A DNA stretch of 64,000 nt from Rhodoferax sp. (GCA_024235935.1 JACKLL010000013.1:30365-94364), one strand, 5' to 3'; shown: positions 35,246-44,739, numbered from the stretch's first letter. Notes: generated by a model not told the origin, from the sequence alone. Translations and numbers: made by a program.

Positions 35246-36163
35246 ATGCTGCGTGATACCCGTTTCCAGCGCATCAACGTGTTTCCCATCACCGGCGCGC
35301 TCGGCGCCGATATCCGTGGTGTCGACCTGTCGAACGCACCGGATACCGCAACCATGGCCGAAGTCCGCAAGGCGCTGGACATCTACCATGTGATCGCCGT
35401 GCGCGAGCAGACGCTCACGCCGGCCTCCTACAAGGCGGTGGCCGCACGCTTCGGCGCGTTCAGCCCCAATCCGGTCCATGCGTCGATGCCGGGCCTGGAG
35501 CACATCATCCGCTTCGAGCGCGAACCCGACGACACCGGAAAGGTGATCGGAGAGGACTGGCACATGGACCTGGCGTGGTTGCCACGCCCGCCGGGTATCA
35601 CCATGCTGTATGGCGAGGTCGTGCCTGCGGTGGGCGGTGACACCTGCTTCAGCAGCCTGGCCATGGCCTATCGCGCCTTGTCGCCGCGCCTGCGCGCCCT
35701 GCTGCTCGGGCAGACGGCCGTACACAGCGGCAAGGGCGTGTTTGCGATCAACGCGATGCAGTCGCGACTGGCGCTGCGCGCCGACGCGGCCAGCGCAGAG
35801 GAAACCGAAGTCGTGCATCCGCTGGTTTGCATGCACCCCGTCACGAAGGAACCCTACCTGTTCGTGTCCAGCGTGATGCGCAGCCTGATGGGGCTGTCCG
35901 AGGACGAGAGCCGGCCGCTGATCCAGTATCTGCTCCAGGTGGCCACCCGTCCGGAGTTCCAGTGCCGCGTGCGCTGGGAAGCCGGAACGCTCACGATGTG
36001 GGACAACCCCTGCGTGCTGCACACCGCCATCAACGACTATCCGGGTTACCGTCGGGTGACCTACCGGACCACGATCGAAGGCTGGGTCCCGGTCGCGGCC
36101 AGCGCCGACGCCAGCACGCACACCGGTACCCCGGCGCAACCACAATCCCTGCAGCACGCATGA
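35246..36163 (+). CDS. TauD/TfdA-family Fe(II)/2-oxoglutarate dioxygenase
   Basis: The 305-aa protein carries the metal triad: His106-x-Asp108 in EDWHMDLAW and His259 in NPCVLHTAINDYPGYRR, with the 2-oxoglutarate-binding arginine a little further on. GVDLSNAPDTATMAEVRKAL and a GDTCFSSLAMAYRALS segment are typical of TauD. Relatives oxidise sulfonates, aryloxy acids or other small anions. The substrate here is unknown. I chose ATG 35246 over an upstream TTG at 35204. Its stop overlaps the first permease gene (ATGA), tying it to the transporter. Confidence 0.88.
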   Translation: MLRDTRFQRINVFPITGALGADIRGVDLSNAPDTATMAEVRKALDIYHVIAVREQTLTPASYKAVAARFGAFSPNPVHASMPGLEHIIRFEREPDDTGKVIGEDWHMDLAWLPRPPGITMLYGEVVPAVGGDTCFSSLAMAYRALSPRLRALLLGQTAVHSGKGVFAINAMQSRLALRADAASAEETEVVHPLVCMHPVTKEPYLFVSSVMRSLMGLSEDESRPLIQYLLQVATRPEFQCRVRWEAGTLTMWDNPCVLHTAINDYPGYRRVTYRTTIEGWVPVAASADASTHTGTPAQPQSLQHA

Positions 36164-37068
36164 TTCGACGCCAGGATACCCGGATCGGCCGCCTGCTCCA
36201 GTCTCCGACAGGCATGGCCCTGCCGTGGATCGCCCCCGCGCATCTGCTGGTGTGGAGCCTGCTCGTGATTCCCGGAATCTACGTGCTGTGGCTGAGCCTG
36301 CAGGCATCGACCTTCGGCATGTCGCCGCAATTCGTGGGCTTGGACAACTACCGGCACGTGCTCGGCGACGTGTATTTCTGGCGCGCGCTGCGCAACACCC
36401 TGGTCGTGGTGCTGGGCGTCGTGCATGTGGAACTGTTGCTCGGGCTGGGCATGGCGCTGCTGTTCGCCAGCGGCCTGCCGGCCCGGCGCTGGCTGCTGGC
36501 CGCGGTGCTGGCACCGTATGCCGTGAGCGAAGTCTCGGCCGCCGTGGTGTGGCGCTTCCTGTTCGACACGCAGGCCGGCCCGGCCAACCTGGCACTGGCG
36601 GCGCTGGGCCTTCCGATGCTGGAATGGTCGATCAATCCGAACCATGGCCTGGCCCTGGTTTCCCTGCTATCGATCTGGCTCAATCTGCCGTTCACGTTCC
36701 TGATTCTTTATGCCGCGCGGCTGTCGGTGCCCGCAGAGCTGTACGAAGCAGCCCGCATGGATGGCGCCACCGCCTGGCAGATCTTTCGCCGCATCACGCT
36801 GCCGCTGATGATGCCGGCCATCCTGCTGGCGATGCTGTTCCGCTACATCTTCGTGTTCCGCATTTTCTCGGAGGTCTGGCTGCTCACCGGCGGCGGACCG
36901 GCACGCCAGACCGAGGTCGTCGGCGTCTACCTGTACCAGGAGGCATTCACCTTCAATGCCTTCGGCGGCGCCTCGGCCACCGGGTGGATCATGGTGCTGA
37001 TCTCGCTGCTGCTCGGCGCGGGATACATGGTGGCGCTGCGCCGGCAGTCGATGGGCCATGGCCGCTAG
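36160..37068 (+). CDS. Sugar-type ABC transporter permease (MalF/UgpA class)
   Basis: The 302-aa inner-membrane protein has six predicted helices and the cytoplasmic EAA loop EAARMDGATAWQIFRRITLP that contacts the ATPase. The start MIRRQDTRIGRLLQSPTG overlaps the dioxygenase stop. The following permease overlaps by 11 bases. Such permeases work in pairs with a family 1 solute-binding protein, encoded here at 38007. No ATPase gene is in the cluster. Confidence 0.92.
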   Translation: MIRRQDTRIGRLLQSPTGMALPWIAPAHLLVWSLLVIPGIYVLWLSLQASTFGMSPQFVGLDNYRHVLGDVYFWRALRNTLVVVLGVVHVELLLGLGMALLFASGLPARRWLLAAVLAPYAVSEVSAAVVWRFLFDTQAGPANLALAALGLPMLEWSINPNHGLALVSLLSIWLNLPFTFLILYAARLSVPAELYEAARMDGATAWQIFRRITLPLMMPAILLAMLFRYIFVFRIFSEVWLLTGGGPARQTEVVGVYLYQEAFTFNAFGGASATGWIMVLISLLLGAGYMVALRRQSMGHGR

Positions 37069-37897
37069 ATCACGCACCCGCTGGCGTCTGGCCGCCAAGG
37101 CCATGCTGATGCTGCTCATCCTGTGCTGGTCGCTGGCGCCGATCGTGTTCATGGTGATGGCCTCGTTCAAGCCAGGCCAGGACATCTTCGCGGTGCCGGC
37201 ACGCTGGCAGTTCACGCCGACCGTGCAGCACTACATCAGCCTGTGGTCGCAATGGCGCGGCTTCTTCGATGGCCTGCTGAACAGCCTGATCATCACGGCG
37301 GGCGCCACCGCGCTGGTGATCGCAGCCAGCACGATGGCCGGTTTCGCCTATTCGCGCAACCGCGCGCCGTCGCTGCAGCGCAGCGCGACCTTCCTGATCG
37401 TCGTACGCCTGCTGCCGCCGATCGTGGTCACGCTGCCGCTGTTCGGCGTCGTCAATGCGCTGCGCCTGAACGACACCCATCTGATCCTGATCCTGCTGTA
37501 CGCCACCTTCTTCGTGTCGCTCGGAACCATCCTGATGCGCACCTTCATCGACCAGATCCCCTACGAACTGGACGAAGCCGCCATGGTGGACGGCGCCAGC
37601 CGCGCGACGATTCTGTGGACCATCATCCGCCCGCTGGCGCGCCAGGGAATGATGGCGGTGTCGGTGTTCGTCATCGTCTACGCCTGGAACGAATTCCTGT
37701 TCGCGTTCATCTTCACGTCGACCCGGGCCAAGACCGCGCCGCTGGTGATCGCCGAGATGATGGGCTCGCTCGACGGCGTCGACTGGGGCGTGCTGTTCGC
37801 CGCTTCGACGGTGCAGTTGCTGCCGGTGCTGGTGTTCGTGATGCTGATGCAAAAGCATCTGGTGGCGGGCCTGACCGGCGGTGCCGTGAAAGGTTAA
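37058..37897 (+). CDS. Sugar-type ABC transporter permease (MalG/UgpE class)
   Basis: The 279-aa protein is the second half of the importer channel. Helices are evident at about residues 15-37, 75-100, 110-135, 140-160, 185-210 and 245-265, and the EAA loop is EAAMVDGASRATILWTIIRP. It overlaps the end of the first permease gene. A 109-base gap with a strong hairpin separates it from the solute-binding protein gene. Confidence 0.92.
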   Translation: MAARSRTRWRLAAKAMLMLLILCWSLAPIVFMVMASFKPGQDIFAVPARWQFTPTVQHYISLWSQWRGFFDGLLNSLIITAGATALVIAASTMAGFAYSRNRAPSLQRSATFLIVVRLLPPIVVTLPLFGVVNALRLNDTHLILILLYATFFVSLGTILMRTFIDQIPYELDEAAMVDGASRATILWTIIRPLARQGMMAVSVFVIVYAWNEFLFAFIFTSTRAKTAPLVIAEMMGSLDGVDWGVLFAASTVQLLPVLVFVMLMQKHLVAGLTGGAVKG

Positions 37898-37920
37898 ACC
37901 GACCACGCGGCAGAGAAGTT

Positions 37921-37954
37921 CCGGGGCGGTGATCGCGTTCTGTCGCGGCCCCGG
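37921..37954 (+). other. Hairpin between permease and solute-binding-protein genes
   Basis: CCGGGGC (37921-37927) and GCCCCGG (37948-37954) are exact reverse complements with a 20-base loop and no T-run. Similar intercistronic hairpins elsewhere protect or separate transcripts so that the binding protein is made in excess. That role is inferred here. Confidence 0.45.
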
Positions 37955-38006
37955 ATCCGGTGGGACAGAACGAGAGACAGTGCAACATCTACACAAGGAG
38001 ACCGAT

Positions 38007-39299
38007 ATGCGCAGACTTTGGACACGCCGACAAACCCTCATGACAGCGCTCGGAGGTACCGCCGCGATGCTCGGCTCCGGCAGATTGTGGGCGGCGGACA
38101 GGACGCTGAACGTGCTGTCGCACCGCGTACATCAGAATTGCCTGACCCAGGGTCCGGCCGGCGACCTGCTGGGCGCGTGGCGCAAGGCCCAGAACGCCGA
38201 TGCGGTCTGGACCACGTTCGACAGCAACCCGCTGCAGGACCGCCTGTTCCGCGAAGCCAGCCTGGGTTCCTCCGACTTCGGCGTCGGTTACCTCGTGAAC
38301 AGCCGCGCCACGCCCAGCGCGGCCAAGCTGCTGCTGCCGCTGGACGACTACATGGCCAAGGCGCCGATCGAGGATTTCGGCGACATCGCGCCGGGCATGG
38401 TCGCAGGCATGCGCTTCGGCGGCAAGTTGGCCTCGATCCCGGTACGCCACGCCACCGCGGCCTTGTTCTACAACGAGGCCTTGCTCGAGGAACGCGGCAT
38501 CAAGGCGCCGCCGACCACGCTCGAGGAACTGGTGGACCAGTGCAAGCGCTGCACCTTCACCTCCGCAGCCGGCACGCAGGTGACCGGCATGATCCTGGCA
38601 AGCGATCTGTCGGAGTTCCCAGTGACGTTTGCGCGCGCCTATGGCGGCGACTTCATCGGTCCCGACCTCACGCTGCTGCCGGACCCTGGCGCGATGGAGA
38701 AGGCACTGGCCACCTTGCAGGACATGTTCAAGGCCGGCGCCTTGCCCCGCAGCTATGCCACCACGAAGAACGATGACCAGGTCACCTGGATGCAGCAAGG
38801 CCGGGCCGCCTTCACGGTGATCACGTTCGCGCGCGCGGCACAGATGAACAAGCAGGGCGAGTCCAAGTACCCCGGTCGCATCAAGGCGGTGGAATTCCCC
38901 GGCTCCGAGTCGCTCATCAAGGCCAAGCGCCCGATGTCGGCCGTGTCGGCCGTGTGGGGCATGTCGATCCTGGGCAATGCCAAGGACAAGGACCTGGCGT
39001 GGAGCTACATCCGGGAGGTGTCGAGCAAGGCCGTGACCACCGGGGCTGCACGCAATGGCAACGGGCCGGTCCGTGCATCCACCTATGCCGACCCGACCTT
39101 CGCCAAGGACCAGCCCTTCGCCGCAGTCGAGGCCAAGGCCCTGGTGCACGCCCGCGTACCCTTGCCGGCCTTCCCCGAAGCCGCACGCGCGCAGACGGTG
39201 TTCCTGGAGGAAGTCCAACTGTGCGTGATCGGCCAGAAGACCGCCAAGGCAGCTGTCGAAGCCATCCGCGAACGTTGTGCGCCCATGGTCAAGGCGTGA
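38007..39299 (+). CDS. Family 1 extracellular solute-binding protein (sugar ABC importer)
   Basis: The 430-aa protein has a twin-arginine-like signal (RLWTRRQTLMTALGGTAAML and GRLWAADR) and the body of a family 1 binding protein, including KLLLPLDDYMAKAPIEDFGD, ALLEERGIKAPPTTLEELVD and a hinge-region AFTVITFARAAQ. It delivers substrate to the two upstream permeases. The next gene, an FGGY pentulose-type kinase, suggests a pentitol or pentulose-like ligand. That is an inference from context only. Confidence 0.88.
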   Translation: MRRLWTRRQTLMTALGGTAAMLGSGRLWAADRTLNVLSHRVHQNCLTQGPAGDLLGAWRKAQNADAVWTTFDSNPLQDRLFREASLGSSDFGVGYLVNSRATPSAAKLLLPLDDYMAKAPIEDFGDIAPGMVAGMRFGGKLASIPVRHATAALFYNEALLEERGIKAPPTTLEELVDQCKRCTFTSAAGTQVTGMILASDLSEFPVTFARAYGGDFIGPDLTLLPDPGAMEKALATLQDMFKAGALPRSYATTKNDDQVTWMQQGRAAFTVITFARAAQMNKQGESKYPGRIKAVEFPGSESLIKAKRPMSAVSAVWGMSILGNAKDKDLAWSYIREVSSKAVTTGAARNGNGPVRASTYADPTFAKDQPFAAVEAKALVHARVPLPAFPEAARAQTVFLEEVQLCVIGQKTAKAAVEAIRERCAPMVKA

Positions 39300-39319
39300 G
39301 CGCGGCGTCGACACGGAGC

Positions 39320-40942
39320 ATGACCACGTCGGATCCCGGCGCAGGGCAGGCGCTGCTGCTGTCGGTCGACGTGGGGTCGACCAGCGCCCGTGCCGGCGTA
39401 TTCGACACGCACGGGCACATGCTGGCCACTGCCAGCACGGCGATCACGGTGCACCGTCCGCAAGCGGAGCATGCGGAACACGCATCCACCCAGATCTGGG
39501 AGGCGGTCGGAACGTCCGTCCGCAAGGCGATCGCGGCCAGCGCACAGCCGGCCGCGCGCATCGCGGGCGTGGCCTTTGACGCCACCTGCTCGCTGGTGAT
39601 GCTCGATGCGGCCGGATCGCCCGTGACCGTATCCACCACCGGCGACGACGCCATCAATGTCGTGATGTGGGCAGATCACCGCGCCACCGAGGAGGCATGC
39701 CAGCTGACGGCCACCGGGCACCGGGTGCTGGACTATGTCGGCGGCACGATGTCGCCGGAAATGCAGCTGCCCAAACTGCTCTGGCTCAAGCGCCACCAGC
39801 CTGCGGCGTGGGCACGGTACGGGATGGCGCTGGATCTGGCCGACTTCCTGGTCTGGAAGGCCACCGACAGCCTGACCGCATCGGCCTGCACCGTCACCTG
39901 CAAGTGGACCTACCTCAACCATGAAGATGTGGGCTGGCAGCAGGACTTCCTGGAGGCGATCGGACTGGGGGAACTGCAGCGCAGCTTGCGGGTGCCGGCG
40001 CGGGCTCTGCCGGTCGGCGGCAGGGCTGGCGATCTGTCCGCAGCGACGGCACGCGAATGGGGGCTGAGGCCGGGTATTGCGGTGGCGGTCGCCATGATCG
40101 ATGCCCATGCCGGCGCGCTCGGCGTGCTGGGCGCGACACCCGCCGGCGAACGCGACCAGCGGCTGGCGCTGATCGCCGGCACGTCCAATTGCCACATGGC
40201 ATTGTCGGCCGAAGCCCGTCGGGTGCCAGGCGTCTGGGGGCCCTACTTCGGCGCGCTGACGCCCGACGCCTGGCTAAATGAGGGCGGGCAATCTGCCAGT
40301 GGCGCGCTGCTCGACCATATCCTGGACAGCCATGCAGCGTCCGCCACGCTGGGGAACGACCGGCATGGACAAATGGCAAACCACATCCTGCAGCGGAGAG
40401 AGGACCTCGGTCCGGACTATGCGAGCGAGATTCTGGTGGTTCCCGACTTTCACGGCAACCGATCGCCGCTGGCCCGCCCGGATGTCCGCGGCATCGTATG
40501 GGGCCAGGACATGGACAACTCCATCGACGGCCTGGCCCGGCTGTACCACGCGGCGGCGGTCGGCATCGCCTACGGGACACGCCACATCATCGACCAGCTC
40601 AACGCCCGCGGCTACCGCATCGAGCGGCTGCATCTGACCGGCGGCCACGCCAAGAGTCCGTTGCTGGTCGGCCTGTATGCGGACGCCACCGGCTGCGAGG
40701 TCATCCTGCCGCGCGAAGCGGATGGCGTCCTGCTCGGCACCGCCTTGCTGGCAGCCACCGCCGCGGGCCTTTTCCCGGATCTGCGCAGTGCCGGCCAGGC
40801 CATGGTGCACGCTGACGCGCACGTGATGCCCGACCCCCGGACCCGGACGCGGCACCAGCGGGGCTATGCGGCGTTCCGGCGCCTGCTGGACCAGCGCCAG
40901 GAACTGCTCGACATCCTGCACCCGCCCGGTACCGCCGACTGA
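39320..40942 (+). CDS. FGGY-family carbohydrate kinase, D-ribulokinase type
   Basis: The 540-aa protein opens with the phosphate-1 motif SVDVGSTSARAGVFDTHGHM. It carries the segment GTSNCHMALSAEARRVPGVW then GPYFGALTPDAWLNEGGQSA, characteristic of the pentulose-kinase branch that includes human FGGY and bacterial D-ribulokinases. A late LTGGHAKSPLLVGLYADATG matches the FGGY C-terminal signature. It should phosphorylate a ketopentose such as D-ribulose. A GTG overlapping the previous stop (39296) is an alternative start. I prefer ATG 39320. The neighbouring importer probably supplies the sugar or its precursor. Confidence 0.88.
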   Translation: MTTSDPGAGQALLLSVDVGSTSARAGVFDTHGHMLATASTAITVHRPQAEHAEHASTQIWEAVGTSVRKAIAASAQPAARIAGVAFDATCSLVMLDAAGSPVTVSTTGDDAINVVMWADHRATEEACQLTATGHRVLDYVGGTMSPEMQLPKLLWLKRHQPAAWARYGMALDLADFLVWKATDSLTASACTVTCKWTYLNHEDVGWQQDFLEAIGLGELQRSLRVPARALPVGGRAGDLSAATAREWGLRPGIAVAVAMIDAHAGALGVLGATPAGERDQRLALIAGTSNCHMALSAEARRVPGVWGPYFGALTPDAWLNEGGQSASGALLDHILDSHAASATLGNDRHGQMANHILQRREDLGPDYASEILVVPDFHGNRSPLARPDVRGIVWGQDMDNSIDGLARLYHAAAVGIAYGTRHIIDQLNARGYRIERLHLTGGHAKSPLLVGLYADATGCEVILPREADGVLLGTALLAATAAGLFPDLRSAGQAMVHADAHVMPDPRTRTRHQRGYAAFRRLLDQRQELLDILHPPGTAD

Positions 40943-40958
40943 TGGACAATGCCGGGCC

Positions 40959-41639
40959 ATGAACGCGACACGCCGAAACAGCGCCGCACCCGGCCGTGCC
41001 AAAGGTCCGGCAGGCGCACCTGCCGACTCCGGCACGCTGCCGATGCGCCAGCAGATCCTGGCGATCGCCGAGAACCTGTATGTCTTGCGCGGCTATGACG
41101 GTTTCAGCTTCGGGCATATCGCCGAGACTGCGCAGACCACACGCGCCAACATCCACCACCACTTCGGCGACAAGCTGCAGCTGATGGCAGAACTGATCGC
41201 AGGCTTCTCGGCCAACGCCCAGGCACGGATCGCCCACCACTGGGTCACGATCGATGGCAGCTTCGACGAGCGGCTGGACGCCCAGTTGGCCGACCTGCGC
41301 AATTTCTATCAGCGTTTCAACCCCCGGCCGGGCGACCGCAATGTATGGAGTCCGCTGTCACGGCTGCGCCTGGACCTGCAGGTGCTGGGCCCATTGGCGG
41401 CCGACGCGCTGCACGCCGTCGACCTCGAATACGAGCGCTGTCTGCGCCGTGCGGTCAACGACGCGATCGGCCAGGGGGAACTGGGACCCCACACCCCGGT
41501 GGAGGATGTGTCGCGCCTGCTGCGCATGATGCTGCTGTCGTGCGCGCCGATGACCCAGGACAGCGGCGATTTCGCCGAGGTCGAGCGGCTGTTCGCCAGC
41601 ATGCGCCGCATGATTTTCGCGGCCTGGTCGCCGCGCTGA
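40959..41639 (+). CDS. TetR-family transcriptional regulator
   Basis: The 226-aa protein has a TetR-type helix-turn-helix at residues 25-75 (ENLYVLRGYDGFSFGHIAET then TTRANIHHHFGDKLQLMAEL) and an all-helical ligand domain. It starts 16 bases after the kinase gene and is probably in the same transcript, so it may control the importer-kinase genes. A basic, alanine-rich stretch precedes the DNA-binding domain. The ligand is unknown. Confidence 0.88.
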   Translation: MNATRRNSAAPGRAKGPAGAPADSGTLPMRQQILAIAENLYVLRGYDGFSFGHIAETAQTTRANIHHHFGDKLQLMAELIAGFSANAQARIAHHWVTIDGSFDERLDAQLADLRNFYQRFNPRPGDRNVWSPLSRLRLDLQVLGPLAADALHAVDLEYERCLRRAVNDAIGQGELGPHTPVEDVSRLLRMMLLSCAPMTQDSGDFAEVERLFASMRRMIFAAWSPR

Positions 41640-41652
41640 CCCACCCACCGGC

Positions 41653-42981
41653 TCAGGCCGCCCCTGCCGGCTCCGTCAGCGTCGCGCAATGCGCGCCACC
41701 ACCCACCCAGTTGGCGTTGATCGTGTCGATGAAGCGCACCGTGCGACCCGGAAAGGCCGCTTCGTAGATCGCCTTGACCTGCTGCTCACGCTCGGGTGGC
41801 GTGCCGTGCCGTACATAGGTGGGCAGCAGTACCAGGTCGTTGGCCAGCACGTGGTTGAGGTAGCTGCTGGTGGCAACCTGGATCACCGTGTCGCCTTCGC
41901 GCCGGCCCTCGCGGGCGGGAAAGACGGCGGCCGTCCACTGGTTCGAATACGCGGTATCGGCATCGGCGGACAACACCACCGGGCGCTCGATGGTGCGTGG
42001 CAGCGGCACCTTGAACACACGCAGCGGACGGCCATCGGCATCCAGGCTGGCCGACAGGATGTCGAAGTTGGCCTGCATGCGCTGCAGGTTGATGCGCGCC
42101 ACCGGATGGCTGGCAGCCTCGGCCTCGTCGACCCAGGCCAGCAGCACGGTGCGGGCATCGGCAAAGCGCACGAATTCGTCGGTATGCCCGCCGGTGCCCC
42201 AGCCCACATAGGCCCCGGTGATGGTGCCGCGGTGCAAGGTGTCATGGGCCAGGCCCCTGGGCAGCCAGATGACCTTGCGGATGCCGGGCAGGCGCAGCAT
42301 TTCGCGCTCCATCGCCGCGCGCGACATGTTCCGGTTGCGGCTGCTCCAGAGCTCGGCGTTGGCAATCAGCAAGCCCTGCCCATTGACCTCCACGCCGCCG
42401 CCTTCGATCGCCAGCGCGGACGAGAAAGTCGCCAGGCCCAGGGCGTCGCCCAGACGGCGGTCGAGCGAGCCGGTGTCCAGCCCATCGGCACGCGCGCAGG
42501 ATTCCGGCCGCGGCTGGCTGCCCCGGAACGTGCGGCGGCACCAGTTGGACCAGCCGTAATAGGTCCAGCGGAAGTCGACGACGAAGGGCTGGCGCGCACC
42601 ATCGAGCCCGAAGACTACCGCATCCCGCACAAAGAAGGGCGCGCGCGTATCGTAGACAAAGCGCACCTTGTCGGCATCCAGTCCCCGGCTGCGCAACACA
42701 GCCCGGGCCAGGCCTTCGGCTTCGGCATCGCGCACCAGCATCCGGATCGGCACATGCGGCCACAAGGCCTCGGCCAGGTCTGCAGTGAAGGCCTCGTGAC
42801 CCGCGTCGTAGCCGAGCCAGATCGCCGCGACCGGGTCGAAATCGGCCGTGATGCGGGCACCGCGCGCCAAAGGCAGATCGCCGCGTGCCCAGGCGGGCAG
42901 CATGGCCCCCATGCCGGCGGCCATGGCGGCACCCATGAAGGCTCGGCGCCGCAGACGATCAGGGGAGGTGGTGGTGCGCAT
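41653..42981 (-). CDS. Exported agmatine deiminase / peptidyl-arginine-deiminase-like hydrolase
   Basis: The 442-aa protein has a twin-arginine signal (RLRRRAFMGAAMAAGMGAML) and then the guanidine-modifying fold: IEGGGVEVNGQGLLIANAEL, the GHTDEFVRF histidine-aspartate motif and the catalytic cysteine in VGGGAHCATL (Cys432). Agmatine deiminases yield N-carbamoylputrescine and ammonia in the cytosol at about 370 aa. The Tat signal places this one in the periplasm, which is unusual. It is convergent with the TetR gene and lies downstream of the LysR gene on the same strand, 67 bases away. Confidence 0.85.
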   Translation of the reverse strand: MRTTTSPDRLRRRAFMGAAMAAGMGAMLPAWARGDLPLARGARITADFDPVAAIWLGYDAGHEAFTADLAEALWPHVPIRMLVRDAEAEGLARAVLRSRGLDADKVRFVYDTRAPFFVRDAVVFGLDGARQPFVVDFRWTYYGWSNWCRRTFRGSQPRPESCARADGLDTGSLDRRLGDALGLATFSSALAIEGGGVEVNGQGLLIANAELWSSRNRNMSRAAMEREMLRLPGIRKVIWLPRGLAHDTLHRGTITGAYVGWGTGGHTDEFVRFADARTVLLAWVDEAEAASHPVARINLQRMQANFDILSASLDADGRPLRVFKVPLPRTIERPVVLSADADTAYSNQWTAAVFPAREGRREGDTVIQVATSSYLNHVLANDLVLLPTYVRHGTPPEREQQVKAIYEAAFPGRTVRFIDTINANWVGGGAHCATLTEPAGAA

Positions 42982-43048
42982 CGCCGCAGTATCTCCGCGT
43001 TCGGGGGCGGACGCTTGGGTCCGCCACAAAACACCCGAGGCCGCAGTG

Positions 43049-43999
43049 TCAGTTGGCACCCGGCTCCTGCCCCGGCACCGCGACAGTGGCGTCGGCCACC
43101 TCCTTGAGCAGGGCACGCATCCAGCGCTGGGCGGCGGAGGCCTGGTTGCGACCGTGCCATATCTGGTAGAAGCGCATGCGCGGAAACGCGATCGGGCAGG
43201 GAACCACTGCCAGCGGCAGAAAGCCGGCATAGTGCTCGGCGAAGTGCCGGCTGATCGTGAAGATCAGGTCGCTGCCGTGCAGCATGTGCGGTGCCATGCT
43301 GAAGAACGGCACGACGATGCGCGCGTTGCGGGTCACGCGCAGGCTGGCCAGGTGCTTGTCGATCACGCCGCGGTGGGTCGAGGAAAACGGCAGCGGCACC
43401 ACATGCGGCGCATGCAGGTACTGCGCACGCGTCATCCCGCCGCGCGCCAGCGGATGGTCACGGGCCATCAGGCAGACGATGTCGTCGTCGAGCAGCGGCG
43501 CCATGTGCAGGTGCTCGGGCGGCTCCGGCCAGTTGCCGATCACGATGTCGAGTCCGCCATCGGCCAATGCCTTCTCGAAGTCGTATTCGGGTCCCAGCGG
43601 GTGCACCAGCATTTGCGCATTCGGGGCCCTGCGCCGAAGCAGCTTCGCCACGCTGGCCAGAAAAACCGTGGCCAGATAGTCGGGGCAGCCAATGCGAAAA
43701 GTCTGCGCCGAGGTCGCGGCTTCGAACTGCTCGCCGCCGGCAAACAGCTTGTCGATCTCGAGCAAGGCCGTGCGTGCCGACTCCAGCACTTCGACCCCGC
43801 GCGGGGTGGGCACCATGCTGTTGCCGCTGCGCACCAGCAGTTCATCCTGAAAGGTCAGCCGCAGCTTGCGCAGCGCCGCGCTGACGGCTGGCTGGGTCTG
43901 ATTCATGCGGGTGGCCACCCGCGTCAGATTGCGCTCCGTCAACAGGGCGACCAGCACCCGCAGCAGGTAGGTGTCCAGCGGATCGTTGGGGCGTGCCAT
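43049..43999 (-). CDS. LysR-family transcriptional regulator
   Basis: The 316-aa protein begins MARPNDPLDTYLLRVLVALL with the helix-turn-helix NLTRVATRMNQTQPAVSAAL (residues 24-43) and a two-lobe effector domain. It is divergent from the OHCU decarboxylase gene across 131 bases that contain TTATG-N5-CATAA at 44052-44066, a likely binding site. It could also control the deiminase gene behind it. Upstream in-frame codons to 44098 would cover the operator, so ATG 43999 is preferred. Confidence 0.9.
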   Translation of the reverse strand: MARPNDPLDTYLLRVLVALLTERNLTRVATRMNQTQPAVSAALRKLRLTFQDELLVRSGNSMVPTPRGVEVLESARTALLEIDKLFAGGEQFEAATSAQTFRIGCPDYLATVFLASVAKLLRRRAPNAQMLVHPLGPEYDFEKALADGGLDIVIGNWPEPPEHLHMAPLLDDDIVCLMARDHPLARGGMTRAQYLHAPHVVPLPFSSTHRGVIDKHLASLRVTRNARIVVPFFSMAPHMLHGSDLIFTISRHFAEHYAGFLPLAVVPCPIAFPRMRFYQIWHGRNQASAAQRWMRALLKEVADATVAVPGQEPGAN

Positions 44000-44051
44000 G
44001 GTGAACAGCCCGCCTACGCCGGGCAAGCGGCCGGCCCGGCAAGCCGCTGAC

Positions 44052-44066
44052 TTATGCCAGTCATAA
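44052..44066. promoter_or_regulatory. LysR-type operator between the regulator and uraD-like genes
   Basis: TTATG (44052-44056) and CATAA (44062-44066) are exact reverse complements separated by five bases in the divergent intergenic region. This fits the AT-rich inverted repeats bound by LysR proteins. Confidence 0.6.
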
Positions 44067-44130
44067 AAGAATGCACGGATTTCGCCGGCCTGCCGCACCT
44101 AGACTTGATTCCAAGCAGTTGCACCCCCGC

Positions 44131-44739
44131 ATGCCCGCCAACCCCGCTGTATCTGAAATGCATGACGCCTCCCCATTGACCGTGGACCGCCTCAACCGGA
44201 TGGCCACCGACGCGTTCACCGCGACCCTGGCCGATGTGTTCGAGCATTCGCCCTGGGTCGCACACGCTGCCGCGGCCATGCGGCCGTTCGCCAACATCGA
44301 TGAACTGCATGCGGCAATGGTACTGGTCGTTGCGCAATCCTCGGCGCAGTCCCAGCTGCAATTGCTGCGCGCCCACCCCGAACTGGCCGGTCGTGCAGCG
44401 CTGGCGGGTGAGCTGACCGCATCGTCCACCGGCGAGCAGGCCCGCGCCGGGCTGAACGCCTTGCAGCCCGAAGAGCTGGCACGGATCATGCAGTTGAACC
44501 AGGCCTATCTGCTTCGCCACGGATTCCCGTTCATCGTCTGTGTCGGTCGGCATACCAAACAAAGCATCATGGAAACTTTCGAGCACCGACTGGCCTGCGC
44601 GACCACCGACGAGACCGCTACCGCGCTGGACGAAGTTGCCCTGATTGCCCGTTTGCGCCTGCAGGCGTTGCTGGCCCGCCAGGATGAAACTGCCCCCACG
44701 CTCCACACGTTCGCTGCCCCCAAAGGGAGCCGTCAGTAG
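44131..44739 (+). CDS. uraD: OHCU decarboxylase (UraD-like)
   Basis: The 202-aa protein contains the OHCU-decarboxylase signature region: FEHSPWVAHAAAAMRPF near the N-terminus, LLRAHPELAGRAALAGELTA, and RHGFPFIVCVGRHTKQSIME. It converts 2-oxo-4-hydroxy-4-carboxy-5-ureidoimidazoline to S-allantoin in uric acid breakdown. No urate oxidase or HIU hydrolase gene is in the window. Starts at 44131 or 44158 are both possible; the family core begins after either. It lies 68 bases before a TRAP transporter, which could import a purine-derived acid. Confidence 0.86.
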   Translation: MPANPAVSEMHDASPLTVDRLNRMATDAFTATLADVFEHSPWVAHAAAAMRPFANIDELHAAMVLVVAQSSAQSQLQLLRAHPELAGRAALAGELTASSTGEQARAGLNALQPEELARIMQLNQAYLLRHGFPFIVCVGRHTKQSIMETFEHRLACATTDETATALDEVALIARLRLQALLARQDETAPTLHTFAAPKGSRQ

